Source: an uncultured Thiotrichales bacterium (GTDB taxonomy: Bacteria > Pseudomonadota > Gammaproteobacteria > CAIRSR01). Taken from it: DNA of 64,000 nucleotides. Shown here piece by piece: positions 37,165-47,696 of the stretch. Under the pieces are notes generated by a model. That model had not been told where the DNA came from. It saw nothing but the letters and a program-made list of their open reading frames with translations, and made no database searches. The stretch spans positions 21,860 through 85,859 of the forward strand of contig CAIRSR010000219.1 of assembly GCA_903881315.1 (NCBI GenBank). Direction: 5' to 3'. A program made the translations under genes and the position numbers. Position 1 is the stretch's first letter; every line of letters begins with the position of its first letter.

Positions 37165-37267
37165 AACCTACCCTCCTCTCGTTGTGTGAAGCGTTATACT
37201 CGCTTCTCTTGTCGCCAGTCCATACAAGCCGTAAGCCTGTTCGGGCCAGCACCAACCGAACGAGACC

Positions 37268-38308
37268 ATGATGATGAATTATAAACAAATAGGTAACAGC
37301 GATTTGCGTGTATCCGAATTGGCTCTCGGCACGATGACCTTCGGTGAGCAGAACACCGAGGCAGAGGCCCACGCCGAACTCGATCTTGCCATATCACACG
37401 GGGTTAATTTCATTGACACCGCCGAGATGTATCCCATCCCGCCGCGTGCAGAAACGGTTCATCGCACCGAAAACTATGTGGGTAGCTGGCTCGCGCACCA
37501 ATCACGCGACAAACTTATCGTCGCCACCAAGATCGTCGGCCCAGGCCGTGGATTCCACTGGATACGCAACGGCCCACGCATCCATCGTCCGCAGATACAC
37601 GCTGCGCTGAACGACAGTCTGCGCCGCCTCCAAACCGACTACATCGACCTCTACCAGATCCACTGGCCGGATCGTTACGTGCCCATGTTCGGCGCAACCA
37701 GTTACGACGTAACCAATGAACGCGACAGCATCCCCATCGCAGAACAACTGCAGGCGCTCGCAGAATTGGTCAGCGCTGGCAAGATACGCTACATTGGGCT
37801 TAGCAACGAAACCCCATGGGGCATTGTTGAATTCACGCGCACAGCAACAGAACTGGGCCTACCAAAGATTGTCAGTGTGCAAAACGCCTACAGCCTACTC
37901 AACCGCACCTTTGAGAATGGCCTCGCCGAGGTTTGCCGCCATCTCAATGTTGGTCTGCTTGCTTATAGTCCGCTGGCATTCGGCTGCCTCACTGGGAAAT
38001 ATATTACCGATCCGCAGACCAGAGGCCGGATAACCAATTTCCCCAACTTCGGTCAGCGCTATAGTAAACCCAATGTCGTCGCCGCCACGAAAGAATATGT
38101 ACGCATCGCCACAGAGGCCCGACTAACGCCCACCACCCTGGCGCTCGCCTATGTGCGTACCCGCTGGTTTACCAATAGCGTTATCCTCGGCGCAACCAGC
38201 GTACAACAATTAGCGGAGAATCTAAACAGTTGCAACGTAACGCTGTCATCAGAAACGATTGGACAGATTGAAGCGGTTCATCAACGATTCCCTAGTCCTG
38301 CACCTTGA
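37268..38308 (+). CDS. tas: Aldo/keto reductase, Tas family
   Basis: NADP(H)-dependent aldo/keto reductase of 346 residues, closely parallel to E. coli Tas: LALGTMTFGEQNTEAEAH, FIDTAEMYPIPPR with catalytic D and Y of the tetrad, DSLRRLQTDYIDLYQIHWPDR, AGKIRYIGLSNETPWG, VSVQNAYSLLNR and the coenzyme loop near VILGATSVQQL. Three ATG codons start the frame (37268, 37271, 37274); the second or third may be used. The natural substrate of Tas is not known; in E. coli it suppresses a tyrosine auxotrophy. Standing alone. Confidence 0.93.
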   Translation: MMMNYKQIGNSDLRVSELALGTMTFGEQNTEAEAHAELDLAISHGVNFIDTAEMYPIPPRAETVHRTENYVGSWLAHQSRDKLIVATKIVGPGRGFHWIRNGPRIHRPQIHAALNDSLRRLQTDYIDLYQIHWPDRYVPMFGATSYDVTNERDSIPIAEQLQALAELVSAGKIRYIGLSNETPWGIVEFTRTATELGLPKIVSVQNAYSLLNRTFENGLAEVCRHLNVGLLAYSPLAFGCLTGKYITDPQTRGRITNFPNFGQRYSKPNVVAATKEYVRIATEARLTPTTLALAYVRTRWFTNSVILGATSVQQLAENLNSCNVTLSSETIGQIEAVHQRFPSPAP

Positions 38309-38343
38309 TCGTTTGCGGATAAACTAAAAGCCAGGGGTCATCC

Positions 38344-41300
38344 ATGCCAAGTACAGAAGAGAAAGGCCATGAGCACCGAGCCTACCCACGCTACCAGTGC
38401 GATATTCCCATCAAGGTCAGCACCGCAGACAACGCATTTGATGGGATCGTACTGAACATCAGCCTGTGCGGTGCGCTCATCCTCATGGATCAGGATAACC
38501 TTTCTGCATGTGGGATCGTCGTGCAGTTACGCTTCCGGCTTCCTGGCATGACCGCTGACGTGGAAGTAGATGCCTACCTCCACCGGAATAATGAAAGCAT
38601 CCTCGGCGTTAAATTCCTCAACCTAAAAGACGATGACGTCTGTTGGTTTGATCAGTTTCTGCAGACCAGCAGCCACCTAGAAACAACCTTGGCGACCCTA
38701 AATAAGATCGGCATCGCGTTGTCGTCCATTCTATCGCTTGATCATTTGTTAGAGATGATCGTCGTCTACGCCAAGGAATTGACCCATGCAGATGGCGGCA
38801 GCCTGTATCTTGTCATTGATCAACGCTGCCTGCGCTTCGAGATCTTCCGTAACGATTCTCTCGGCATCGCCCTAGGCGGTATCTCCGGAGACCGCTGCTC
38901 GTTCCCGCTCATTCCCCTTTATCTGGAGAACGGATCGCCAGACTTTCGCACCATGGTATCGTCCAGCATCCTACGGAAGAGGATTATCCGCGTTGATGAC
39001 GTCTACGACACCAAACGGTACGATTTTTCTAAGACCCACGAATTCGACAAGAGAAATAACTATCGTTCTCAGTCATGCCTGACGGTGCCGCTGATGTTCC
39101 ATGGCGAGGCCCCAATCGGCGCGATCCAGTTAGTGAACGCAATCGACGAAGAGACCAACCAGATTATCCCATTTACAAAAGACAATGAGAATCTGGTTGA
39201 ATCCCTTGCCTCTCAGGCAGTGAGCGCCATTAGTAACCATAAACTCAACACGGAACTTAAGGAACAGTTAAATTTTCATCATGGCCTTATCGAGGTCAAC
39301 AACCTGATTACCAGCGACAACCCCTGGGAAGAGAAACTCACCGGTATTTTTGAGCAGATAGCCACCACTTTTCATTATATCTCGCGCATTGCCGGTGGCA
39401 TTTTCCTCACCCGTCGGGAGGAGGCAAATGACAAGGACGGCATTTTAGAATTTACCAAGGGACTCAGCACACCACAAGCAGAGTTTTGTCGGCAATGGTC
39501 TATTGCTGCAAAAGGCGTCAATGCGCAGAATCGCCCACTGCTACCATCCGGCCACAGTGTCGTTGCAATAGAATACGAGTCTGGCTACTTTGGGGCAATA
39601 CACATCCTGCTAGAAGAGCCCATCGCCTCGCCCCAACGACTCGTTGACTTCTTAAACGACGCCGGACGTATGCTGGCCGGAGTATTGTATTGTGAACGCA
39701 GCAAGGCGGTCATTGCCGAAAGCGAGCACTACCTAGAAGCGATTCTCGACAATGCTCTGGATGGCATCCTCGTCATTGATGACGCTGGGCATGTGCTAAA
39801 GTTCAACGCAGCCGTAGTGGATATGTTTGGCTATTCTCGGGATGACTGGCAATGGATCAATCTCAACCACATCATCACCACCCCAGAAATTATCCCATCG
39901 TTCTCTGCTGTGTTAGATAGCCACGACGAAGAGATTCGGGAATATCATGACAGAAACCAGCAGAAGCGACTCCGCTGTAACGGCAGGCGTGCTGACGGAA
40001 AAATGATCGATATAGACATCGGCATGGTAGCCTCTCGGTGGTGGGACGAAAGTAGGATCACCGTATTTCTCCGCGATGTCACGTCAGAGCAACTTCTGCT
40101 AAAGTCACTCAAGGACACGCTCGGCGCAGCAGAAGAAGCGAGCAAGATGAAAAGCGCCTTTCTCGCAAATATGAGCCACGAGATCCGCAGCCCCCTCAAT
40201 GCCATCATTGGTATGACCGACCTCGTTCTGACCGGTTCGCTCCCACGCGAAGAAGAAGTCAGCAACCTGCAAATGGTGCTAAACGCTGGTCTCTCGCTCC
40301 TGGATCTCATCAACGATATCCTGGATCTTTCCAAGATTGAAGCCGGTCATTTTGCACTGGAGCGCATACCCTTTGATCTATGCGGTCGGGTAGAAGACGC
40401 CTGCACTACCATGGCGATCAAGGCCCATCAAAAGTCACTGGATCTATTTTGTGACGTAGACTGGAGCCTACCAGAGACACTGGCAGGCGATCCCATGCGT
40501 CTGAAACAGATCCTGATTAATCTTATCAATAACGCCATTAAATTTACCTCTTCTGGGTTTGTCGCGGTGCGCGTTGCCGAGGCCACGATAAAACCCCGAG
40601 AAAGTGGCGAGTGTATCCTGCACGTTTCCGTCACAGATACCGGTCTCGGTATTCCGGCAAACAAGATAGAAATGATCTTCGGTGATTTCACCCAGGTCGA
40701 TGATTCTACATCGCGTAAATATGGCGGCACTGGGCTTGGCCTAAGCATCTGCCAACACCTAGTCAAGATGATGGGTGGTGATATCTGGGTTGAGAGCACC
40801 ATGGAGAAAGGCAGCACGTTTCATTTTACCGCCAGGTTTGGCATTAGCCACCGACACCATGAACGCAACGCACGACCAGAAAAGGAAGAGCGCAACACCA
40901 CGAGCGACACATCACTAGAATCGCTCGTCGGGATTCGTATATTACTCGGGGGAGGACACAACACCAACCGCTTGATACTGAGTAAAATGATCAGCGGCTT
41001 TGGCGGAACCTTTGAGGAATTCTCGGACGGACAGAGCTTGCTCTCTGCTCTGGAAGGGGCAAAGAACCGCAACCTCCCCTTCGACGTAATCGTAGTAGAT
41101 GAGATATTACTGCGGGAAGAATTGCCCGACCCAGAGGCGCTGTATGCTGGCGTCGGCTATCTGAACCCCCCAATTGTCATGCTCCCAACCAACATGAGTA
41201 TTGCCTCCATTACCAAGCACGGTTGGTTGCAGCACGCCTCGTCTCTTAAGAAGCCAATACGGCGCTTTCAATTCATTAACCGCGTGAATCAGGCGCTCGG

Positions 41301-42069
41301 TCGCATCGCCAGCAAACAGCAAACACATGCCGAGTCTGTGATACAACCAAGGACTGACACCCTACCGATGCAGATCCTCCTGGTCGAGGATCTGGTCACC
41401 AACCAACGCTTGGCAACTAGCATTCTCCGTCAGGCCGGGCACTCAGTTGTTTTGGCAAATCATGGTGGCGAGGCATTAGCGATTCTAAAAGAAAAGAAGA
41501 TCGCTTTTGATCTGATACTCATGGATCTACAGATGCCAACAATGGACGGTTTCGAGACGACTATGCACATCCGTGAGTGCTCTACCGCCGAAATTATCGA
41601 TCCCAAGATCCCGATCGTCGCGGTAACCGCCTGCGCCATGATCTCGGAAGAGGAACAGTGCCGCAAGATTGGTATGGATGGTTACCTCAGGAAACCCTAT
41701 CGCCCTAACGAATTGATCCAGAAGATCGAGCCCTATTTGAAGACCAAGAAACAACCGATACAAAAGGCCCTTCTAGAGGCGGTTGACGCCGATGCAGAAA
41801 CCTTGAGTCGTTCCAAAGCCGCCTTTCAGGAGGCCGCCCCAAAAAGCATTCAGACATTGCACAATGCCTTAGATAACAAACGATCGACCCAGGCAGTACA
41901 AGAGATCGGCAAACTCACCCTCCTCGCCAATAGCATCGGGGCAACCCGCATCAATACCCAGGCACTCCGGATTAAAGGTTACGTAGAGGTCGGTGATTGG
42001 GAGGAGGCAACCGCTTCCTTAGAGAAACTCAATGCACACCTTGCCCACGCCATAGAACAATTACAATAG
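38344..42069 (+). CDS. PilZ-GAF-PAS hybrid histidine kinase with two receivers and HPt-like tail
   Basis: 1241 residues, no clear membrane helix. PilZ domain about 8-105 with c-di-GMP residues RAYPR (12-16) and NISLCG (38-43). GAF about 115-305; a second GAF-like stretch may follow to 450. PAS about 455-590. HisKA with H612 (ANMSHEIRSPLNAIIG), ATPase domain with NLINNAIKF, DTGLGI and GGTGLGLSI. First receiver about 862-985 keeps D919 but lacks the acidic pair (LLGGGHNTN). Second receiver 1009-1130 is canonical, D1061. The tail (1140-1241) looks like HPt but reads GKLTLLANSIGA where AHTLKGSAANIGA is expected, so the phosphoacceptor histidine is missing. AGGGG precedes the ATG by 6 bases. Confidence 0.88.
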   Translation: MPSTEEKGHEHRAYPRYQCDIPIKVSTADNAFDGIVLNISLCGALILMDQDNLSACGIVVQLRFRLPGMTADVEVDAYLHRNNESILGVKFLNLKDDDVCWFDQFLQTSSHLETTLATLNKIGIALSSILSLDHLLEMIVVYAKELTHADGGSLYLVIDQRCLRFEIFRNDSLGIALGGISGDRCSFPLIPLYLENGSPDFRTMVSSSILRKRIIRVDDVYDTKRYDFSKTHEFDKRNNYRSQSCLTVPLMFHGEAPIGAIQLVNAIDEETNQIIPFTKDNENLVESLASQAVSAISNHKLNTELKEQLNFHHGLIEVNNLITSDNPWEEKLTGIFEQIATTFHYISRIAGGIFLTRREEANDKDGILEFTKGLSTPQAEFCRQWSIAAKGVNAQNRPLLPSGHSVVAIEYESGYFGAIHILLEEPIASPQRLVDFLNDAGRMLAGVLYCERSKAVIAESEHYLEAILDNALDGILVIDDAGHVLKFNAAVVDMFGYSRDDWQWINLNHIITTPEIIPSFSAVLDSHDEEIREYHDRNQQKRLRCNGRRADGKMIDIDIGMVASRWWDESRITVFLRDVTSEQLLLKSLKDTLGAAEEASKMKSAFLANMSHEIRSPLNAIIGMTDLVLTGSLPREEEVSNLQMVLNAGLSLLDLINDILDLSKIEAGHFALERIPFDLCGRVEDACTTMAIKAHQKSLDLFCDVDWSLPETLAGDPMRLKQILINLINNAIKFTSSGFVAVRVAEATIKPRESGECILHVSVTDTGLGIPANKIEMIFGDFTQVDDSTSRKYGGTGLGLSICQHLVKMMGGDIWVESTMEKGSTFHFTARFGISHRHHERNARPEKEERNTTSDTSLESLVGIRILLGGGHNTNRLILSKMISGFGGTFEEFSDGQSLLSALEGAKNRNLPFDVIVVDEILLREELPDPEALYAGVGYLNPPIVMLPTNMSIASITKHGWLQHASSLKKPIRRFQFINRVNQALGRIASKQQTHAESVIQPRTDTLPMQILLVEDLVTNQRLATSILRQAGHSVVLANHGGEALAILKEKKIAFDLILMDLQMPTMDGFETTMHIRECSTAEIIDPKIPIVAVTACAMISEEEQCRKIGMDGYLRKPYRPNELIQKIEPYLKTKKQPIQKALLEAVDADAETLSRSKAAFQEAAPKSIQTLHNALDNKRSTQAVQEIGKLTLLANSIGATRINTQALRIKGYVEVGDWEEATASLEKLNAHLAHAIEQLQ

Positions 42070-42128
42070 CCACAGCGCAAGAATTGTAGTCATCCGGCAC
42101 AACGGCAAGCAACCTACCTCCACACCAT

Positions 42129-43004
42129 CTATTCTAGCGAACACCCCTCGGCATGACCATCCTCAGCAGAGCCCGTTACCGACGGGCCTGTGGGAAGGAT
42201 TGGCGCGTCGCTGCACTTTTTGTCCACATGGATGAGGGCGTACGCTGAATGGTTATGGATAGACTCGAAATTCTCTGATTCCACCGTGTAGGCGCTAATA
42301 CTCTCAAGGGCATTCAATTGGGTCGCAACATCGCGCACCATGTCCTCAACGAATTTGGGATTCTCGTAGGCACGCTCGGTCACGTATTTCTCGTCCGTGC
42401 GTTTTAGTAGGCCATACAAATCACAGGATGCCTGGTTCTCTACCAGATCTATCAATTCCTCGATCCAGACAAAACCCGTCGTGCGTGCTGTGACGGTGAC
42501 ATGGGATCGCTGATTATGCGCACCATAGTGCGCAATCTTCTTTGAGCACGGGCACAGACTCGTCACTGGAACAACTACTTTAATCCACAGGGTAGGAGTG
42601 TTGTCGCGGATCTCTCCAATAAATGTCACCATATAGTCCATCAGGCTTTTCACGCCAGAAACCGGTGCCGTCTTGTTAACGAAATAGGGAAAGGTCATCT
42701 CAACATGACCTGCCTCCGCCTCTAGTAGGCCCACCGTCTCGACCAACATTTCTTGGAAGGAACTCGGCGTGATCTCTCGTTCGTGGTGATTTAGGATCTC
42801 CACGAACCGCGACATGTGCGTACCCTTAAAATTGTGCGGCAGGTTCACGTACATGTTAAAAGTAGCGATGGTATGTTGCTCACCACCACTACGCTCGCTG
42901 ACCCGAACCGGATAACGAATATCTTTGATACCGACCTTATCGATAGCAATATGTCGGGTATCAGGACAGTTCTGGACATCAGCAATGGTTGGCGTCATAT
43001 TCAT
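42129..43004 (-). CDS. folE2: GTP cyclohydrolase FolE2 (type IB)
   Basis: Converts GTP to dihydroneopterin triphosphate for folate, the metal-promiscuous alternative to zinc-dependent FolE. About 291 residues from ATG 43004, 11 bases after the dxs stop; the open frame reaches 43049. Signature [21 protein letters not shown] holds the active cysteine and following histidine; other family stretches are [17 protein letters not shown] and [12 protein letters not shown]. FolE2 is often used when zinc is short, with control by Zur, but I see no Zur site. It follows dxs on the same strand. Confidence 0.93.
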   Translation of the reverse strand: MNMTPTIADVQNCPDTRHIAIDKVGIKDIRYPVRVSERSGGEQHTIATFNMYVNLPHNFKGTHMSRFVEILNHHEREITPSSFQEMLVETVGLLEAEAGHVEMTFPYFVNKTAPVSGVKSLMDYMVTFIGEIRDNTPTLWIKVVVPVTSLCPCSKKIAHYGAHNQRSHVTVTARTTGFVWIEELIDLVENQASCDLYGLLKRTDEKYVTERAYENPKFVEDMVRDVATQLNALESISAYTVESENFESIHNHSAYALIHVDKKCSDAPILPTGPSVTGSAEDGHAEGCSLE

Positions 43005-43014
43005 GGTTGGTATT

Positions 43015-44898
43015 TCAACATACGGTAGTTCGGTCGGGTGAAAAAACATCGGCCAAGCAGCGCAGAATCCCTGCAGAGTCTAGACCCGCCTCAGCGAGTA
43101 ACTCGGCGCGACTCCCCTGCCCGGTAAAGCAATCCGGCAGACCTAAATGGATTACCCGCACCGTCAGGCCCATCGCACATAAACACTCACTAACCGCGCT
43201 ACCCGCGCCTCCGGCAATGGCATTTTCCTCGATCGTCACCAGTAGCTCGTGAGCTTGCGCCAGTTCCGCAATGAGTACCGTATCCAGTGGCTTCACAAAA
43301 CGCATATTAACGACGGTAGCATTGAACTGCTCACCAGCCGCTAGCGCAGGTTCTACCATACTGCCAAACGCAAGTAACGCACAGCGTTGCCCTTGGCGCC
43401 GAACCTCAGCACGACCCACCGGCAACTGGGTCATAGCGCGTTGCACCGATACGCCCGGGCCGCTACCACGCGGGTAGCGCACAGCCACCGGCTTGCCGAG
43501 CATAAACCCGGTATAGAGCATCTGACGGCATTCATCCTCATCGGCTGGTGCCATCACCACCAGGCCCGGTATGCAGCGCAAGAAGGAAAGGTCGAAGGTG
43601 CCCGCGTGGGTCGGGCCGTCGGGGCCAACGATACCCGCACGGTCAATCGCAAAAAGTACCGGTAGATCCTGCAAAACAATATCATGGAGCAGTTGATCGT
43701 AGGCCCGTTGCAGAAAGGTCGAATAGATGGCCACCACCGGTCGCAGCCCGTCACAGGCAAGACCCGCCGCGAAGGTTAGTGCGTGTTGTTCCGCAATCCC
43801 CACATCAAAATATCGTTCGGGGTAGCGCTCGGAGAAGCGTACCAGACCGGAACCCTCGCGCATCGCCGGGGTGATACCAACGAGCCTTTTGTCCTCCGCC
43901 GCCATATCACATAGCCAATCCCCGAAGATCTGGGTATAGGTCGGGCCAGCCTCCCTAGAGGGACACAGTTCTCCGGTATCCGGATCGAAGGCCCCGACAC
44001 CATGGTAGGCGCAGGGGTTATCCTCAGCGGGCAGATAACCCTTGCCTTTGGTTGTCACCACATGCAGCAATCGCGGCCCCTGCAACACCCGCAAATTCCG
44101 AAGGGTATGAACCAACACAATAAAGTCATGACCATCAATCGGCCCGATGTAGTTAAACCCGAGTTCTTCGAATAGGGTGCCGGGAACCAGCATTCCCTTG
44201 AGGTGTTCTTCCGCGCGACGCGCAAATTCCCAGACGGGCGAGCGCATGTGGGAAAGCATCCGCCTACTGCCCTCACGCATCGTGGCATAGACCGGCCCAG
44301 AGAGGATCCGAGCAAGGTAATTGGAGAGTGCCCCAACATTGGGGGAGATGGACATTTTATTATCGTTCAGTACCACCAGCAGATTGGCACCCAGGGCACC
44401 CGCATGATTCAGCGCCTCAAAGGCCATCCCGGCAGTCATGGCGCCATCACCGATGATGGCCACCGCCTGGCGTTGAATACCAGTGACCGTTGCCGCCTCC
44501 GCCATTCCCAGGGCAGCACCAAGGGAAGTGCTCGAGTGACCCACCCCAAAAGCATCGTACGGGCTCTCGTCACGCCTGGGAAAACCCGCAAGCCCCCCCT
44601 TCTGACGCAGACCCGCCATAGCAACGCGACGCCCAGTGAGGATCTTGTGCGCATACGCCTGGTGACCGACATCCCACACCAGACGGTCTTCGGGGGTATT
44701 AAAGACGTAGTGCAAGGCAACGGTCAACTCCACCGCGCCAAGACTCGCCGCCAAATGACCACCGGTACGCCCCACGGATCGAATCAGAAAAGCCCTTAGC
44801 TCAGCCGCCAACACCGGCAGATCTGATTCTGGCAGAAGGCGCAACTGACTGGGAGAAATAATCTTATCGAGCAAAAAAGTAGGGCTGTCCTCGGCCAT
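43015..44898 (-). CDS. dxs: 1-deoxy-D-xylulose-5-phosphate synthase
   Basis: Thiamine-diphosphate enzyme that starts the MEP isoprenoid pathway from pyruvate and glyceraldehyde 3-phosphate. From ATG 44898 it has 627 residues (E. coli 620); the frame runs further to 44940 and an ATG at 44928 is possible. Motifs: [32 protein letters not shown], the ThDP motif [19 protein letters not shown] with [41 protein letters not shown] and [14 protein letters not shown]. It lies 127 bases after the Crp-type regulator and runs into folE2. Confidence 0.96.
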   Translation of the reverse strand: MAEDSPTFLLDKIISPSQLRLLPESDLPVLAAELRAFLIRSVGRTGGHLAASLGAVELTVALHYVFNTPEDRLVWDVGHQAYAHKILTGRRVAMAGLRQKGGLAGFPRRDESPYDAFGVGHSSTSLGAALGMAEAATVTGIQRQAVAIIGDGAMTAGMAFEALNHAGALGANLLVVLNDNKMSISPNVGALSNYLARILSGPVYATMREGSRRMLSHMRSPVWEFARRAEEHLKGMLVPGTLFEELGFNYIGPIDGHDFIVLVHTLRNLRVLQGPRLLHVVTTKGKGYLPAEDNPCAYHGVGAFDPDTGELCPSREAGPTYTQIFGDWLCDMAAEDKRLVGITPAMREGSGLVRFSERYPERYFDVGIAEQHALTFAAGLACDGLRPVVAIYSTFLQRAYDQLLHDIVLQDLPVLFAIDRAGIVGPDGPTHAGTFDLSFLRCIPGLVVMAPADEDECRQMLYTGFMLGKPVAVRYPRGSGPGVSVQRAMTQLPVGRAEVRRQGQRCALLAFGSMVEPALAAGEQFNATVVNMRFVKPLDTVLIAELAQAHELLVTIEENAIAGGAGSAVSECLCAMGLTVRVIHLGLPDCFTGQGSRAELLAEAGLDSAGILRCLADVFSPDRTTVC

Positions 44899-45024
44899 GG
44901 ATTCGCGTGAGGCTGTTGAAAAGGGCATGATGCGGGGCAACCTTAAGGGATTGCAACGGGAGAGATATTCCCAACGAGCAGATCCTTGTTCTTCCGGAAG
45001 TCGTGATGCTCGGGCCGGATCCTA

Positions 45025-45666
45025 TCACCAACCGCGAGGCAGTGTCGTTTTAATGATGATACGCTTACCATCAAGCTCTATATAGCCCCCCTGCCTTAGA
45101 CCTTTCAAGATCCGACTCACCATCTCACGCGAGGCACCCACCATGTTCGCAATCTCCTGCTGGGTGATGTGGTCAACCACTCGCTTTTGGTCAAGCTCCA
45201 CCGAACGCTGCAACAACAACCGCACCGTGCGCCCGTAGACATCAAGAAGGGCAAGGCTCGTAATATCCTCATCAAGGATGCGGATGCGCTTAACCAATGC
45301 CTTGATAAGATTCATCAATATTTCTGGGCGGCGCTTTATCCAGAGCATAAAATCCTGCTGGGTAATAACCCCGAAACAACAAGGCTCAAGCGTCATCACC
45401 GAGGCCGCACGGGGATCCTCATCCAGCAAGGCGAGTTCACCGAAGTAGTCTTTCGCCTCAAGAATGCCCAAGATAAACTCGTTCCCATCCTTGTCGCTGA
45501 CATACACCTTGACACTACCAGTATCAATGAGATAAAGAGAGCAGGTTTTGTCGCCCTGACTCATAACCACTGTATTTCGCGGATAATTCTTGCGTACGAT
45601 GTGGCCACGCAGTGAGTGGATATCTTCTTCACTCAACCCCGCGAAGAGGGAAATCTTTTCGAGCAT
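45025..45666 (-). CDS. Crp/Fnr-family transcriptional regulator (no Fe-S cysteines)
   Basis: 213 residues from the ATG at 45666, with GGGAGG six bases upstream; an ATG one codon earlier is equally possible. Cyclic-nucleotide-binding fold about 1-120 with DYFGELALLDEDPRAASV in the effector pocket, then a dimer helix and winged helix-turn-helix with ITQQEIANMVGASREMVSRILKGL. The N-terminal cysteines of FNR are absent, so it is nearer to Crp-like regulators. The pocket keeps GELAL and R-A-A-S/T, as in cAMP binders. Divergent from parA with 116 bases between. Confidence 0.9.
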   Translation of the reverse strand: MLEKISLFAGLSEEDIHSLRGHIVRKNYPRNTVVMSQGDKTCSLYLIDTGSVKVYVSDKDGNEFILGILEAKDYFGELALLDEDPRAASVMTLEPCCFGVITQQDFMLWIKRRPEILMNLIKALVKRIRILDEDITSLALLDVYGRTVRLLLQRSVELDQKRVVDHITQQEIANMVGASREMVSRILKGLRQGGYIELDGKRIIIKTTLPRGW

Positions 45667-45782
45667 CATAAACCTCCCGTACTCTGCAAATACTTTGGCA
45701 ATATAATAACCTTTACTAGCCCTAATGTGCTCACCATTATATAGTCGCAGAACAGCTAAGGGAGAACGCAGGTCATAACCCA

Positions 45783-46562
45783 ATGGGCAAAACTATCGCA
45801 GTCACCAACCAGAAAGGTGGGGTCGGTAAGACCACTACCAGCATCAACCTGGCCGCATCGTTGGCTGCCAACCAGCATCGTGTGCTCCTCGTTGACCTCG
45901 ATCCACAGGGCAACGCCACCATGGGCAGTGGTGTAGACAAAAATCAACTGGATCAAGGATCGAGTTATGACGTCATCATGGGCAATCTGCATCTCTCTGA
46001 GGTGGCCGTAAACCTGCCCGCAGCAGGTTACGTACTACTGCCCGCCAACGGCAACCTAACGGCCGCCGAGGTCGAACTCCTCGACGCCAAGATGCGCGAG
46101 CAGCGCCTGCGTCTTGCGCTTGCCCAAGTGCGCGATAAATATGACTTCATCTTGATAGACTGCCCACCATCCCTCAATATGTTGACGGTCAACGCACTGG
46201 TGGCCGCCCACGCCGCGCTGATCCCAATCCAATGCGAATATTATGCGCTGGAGGGACTCTCCGCGCTCATCGGCACCATCGACAAGATCCGCAGCCGACT
46301 CAATCCCAAATTGCGGATTGCTGGTCTCTTGCGCACCATGTTCGATCCACGGAATAACCTCGCGAACGAGGTTTCTGGGCAGCTCCTTACCCATTTCCGT
46401 GAACAACTGTATACCACCATCATCCCCCGCAACGTGCGTTTGGCCGAAGCGCCAAGCCACGGTCAGCCCGTGTTGTTTTACGATCGTGCCTCGCGCGGTG
46501 CCCTCGCCTATCTCGCACTCGCAAGCGAAATGGCGCGTCGTGAGGCCAACATCCCGGAATAA
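45783..46562 (+). CDS. parA: Chromosome-partitioning ATPase ParA (Soj)
   Basis: 259-residue deviant-Walker ATPase. The N-terminus MGKTIAVTNQKGGVGKTTTSINLA carries the KGGVGKTT motif; DLDPQGNATMGSG, DFILIDCPPSLNMLTVNAL and PIQCEYYALEGLSAL follow, then IPRNVRLAEAPSHGQPV. This is the short chromosomal type without an N-terminal DNA-binding domain. Its usual partners gidA/gidB are not upstream; a Crp-type regulator is. parB begins 98 bases later. Confidence 0.96.
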   Translation: MGKTIAVTNQKGGVGKTTTSINLAASLAANQHRVLLVDLDPQGNATMGSGVDKNQLDQGSSYDVIMGNLHLSEVAVNLPAAGYVLLPANGNLTAAEVELLDAKMREQRLRLALAQVRDKYDFILIDCPPSLNMLTVNALVAAHAALIPIQCEYYALEGLSALIGTIDKIRSRLNPKLRIAGLLRTMFDPRNNLANEVSGQLLTHFREQLYTTIIPRNVRLAEAPSHGQPVLFYDRASRGALAYLALASEMARREANIPE

Positions 46563-46589
46563 GCCACAGCACACCCGACGTGCAGCTTT

Positions 46590-46624
46590 CCGTGAAGAGT
46601 GGCGAAGGGGTACACTTCACGGAT
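46590..46624. promoter_or_regulatory. Nine-bp inverted repeat between parA and parB
   Basis: TCCGTGAAG at 46590-46598 and CTTCACGGA at 46616-46624 are perfect complements 17 bases apart. The second arm ends 36 bases before the parB GTG. It contains GTGAA/TTCAC, as parS does, but not the joined 16-bp parS palindrome. It could be a ParB or ParA operator, or an RNA hairpin controlling parB. Confidence 0.4.
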
Positions 46625-46660
46625 GTTTGTCCTACCTACGGACTCTGGAGATTGAGAATA

Positions 46661-47596
46661 GTGAAAAAACGAGGTCTTGGGCGAGGTCTGGATGTCTTAC
46701 TTGGTGTCGCGAATTATTCCCGCGAGCAGGGTGTCGGGCGACTGTCAGAACCACCAGAAAACGCAGAAGAAGCGGCAATCGACGCAGCCGAGGCCACACC
46801 GGGATCTTTGTTGCGCCTTGTTCCTGTCGACCGCATCCAGCGGGGTCGTTACCAACCACGCATTGATCTACACCAAGACACTCTAGAGGAATTGGCAGCC
46901 TCCATTCGTGCGCAGGGGGTCGTGCAACCCGTGGTGTTACGCCCAATCGGCGAGGAACGCTTTGAGCTAATCGCCGGTGAGCGTCGTTGGCGCGCCGCCC
47001 AAATGGCAGGACTGACCGAGATTCCAGCGGTGATCCGAGACGTCCCTGACTCTGCCGCGCTCGCCATCGCCCTCATTGAAAATATCCAACGCGAAAACCT
47101 AAACCCCCTAGAAGAAGCCACCGCCCTCCAACGTCTTGTCGAGGAATTCTCGCTCACCCACGAAGAGGCCGCCCGGGCGGTGGGTCGTTCGCGTGCCGCA
47201 GTGAGCAACCTCCTGCGCCTGTTGTCTCTTGAGCCCGAGGTGCGCGCCATGATGGAGAACGGCGACCTCGAGATGGGTCACGCCCGCGCCTTGCTCGGCC
47301 TAGAAGCACGCGAGAAACAACTAGAAGCGGCCCGCCTGGTCGCGGGCCAAGGCCTTTCGGTGCGCGAAACCGAGGAATTGGTGCGCAACATCCTCGCCGC
47401 CCCTACTACCCTCACCGACACCCCAGCACCAAACCGAACGACAACCGACCCCAACATCCGCCGCCTCCAAGACGAACTCGCAGAGCGCCTCGGCACACAA
47501 GTAGTCTTTCACCATGGGCTGCGCGGCAAGGGACGACTGGTGATCCGCTATAACAGTTTAGACGAACTAGATGGTATCCTTGCCCATATCAAATAG
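46661..47596 (+). CDS. parB: Chromosome-partitioning DNA-binding CTPase ParB (Spo0J)
   Basis: 311 residues from a GTG at 46661 whose product begins VKKRGLGRGLDVLLG, the usual ParB N-terminus; the frame is open further up but without likeness. Box I/II: GVVQPVVLRPIG, LIAGERRWRAAQMAGL and ALIENIQRENLNPLEEA. Helix-turn-helix: THEEAARAVGRSRAAVSNLLRLLSL. MGHARALLGLE and the C-terminal dimer domain follow. It loads at parS and, with ParA, moves origins apart. No parS is evident nearby. Confidence 0.95.
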   Translation: MKKRGLGRGLDVLLGVANYSREQGVGRLSEPPENAEEAAIDAAEATPGSLLRLVPVDRIQRGRYQPRIDLHQDTLEELAASIRAQGVVQPVVLRPIGEERFELIAGERRWRAAQMAGLTEIPAVIRDVPDSAALAIALIENIQRENLNPLEEATALQRLVEEFSLTHEEAARAVGRSRAAVSNLLRLLSLEPEVRAMMENGDLEMGHARALLGLEAREKQLEAARLVAGQGLSVRETEELVRNILAAPTTLTDTPAPNRTTTDPNIRRLQDELAERLGTQVVFHHGLRGKGRLVIRYNSLDELDGILAHIK

Positions 47597-47696
47597 GAGC
47601 GCCGTCAATAGACCAATGGCGCGCAAAAGTCCCAGCAATGTCCAAATGCCTTAATGCCTGTTCACCTGCATTACCACCGAGGATAGCGAGGCACCA

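Noticed and set aside
44203..44799. 198-codon open frame on the plus strand
   Set aside because: Antisense to dxs; composition is that of a shadow frame in GC-rich DNA.
45025..45666. Calling the Crp/Fnr-type regulator FNR
   Set aside because: The N-terminal cysteines that bind the FNR cluster are absent.
45667..45782. Possible parS or FNR box between the Crp-type gene and parA
   Set aside because: No TTGAT-N4-ATCAA or parS palindrome could be found by eye.
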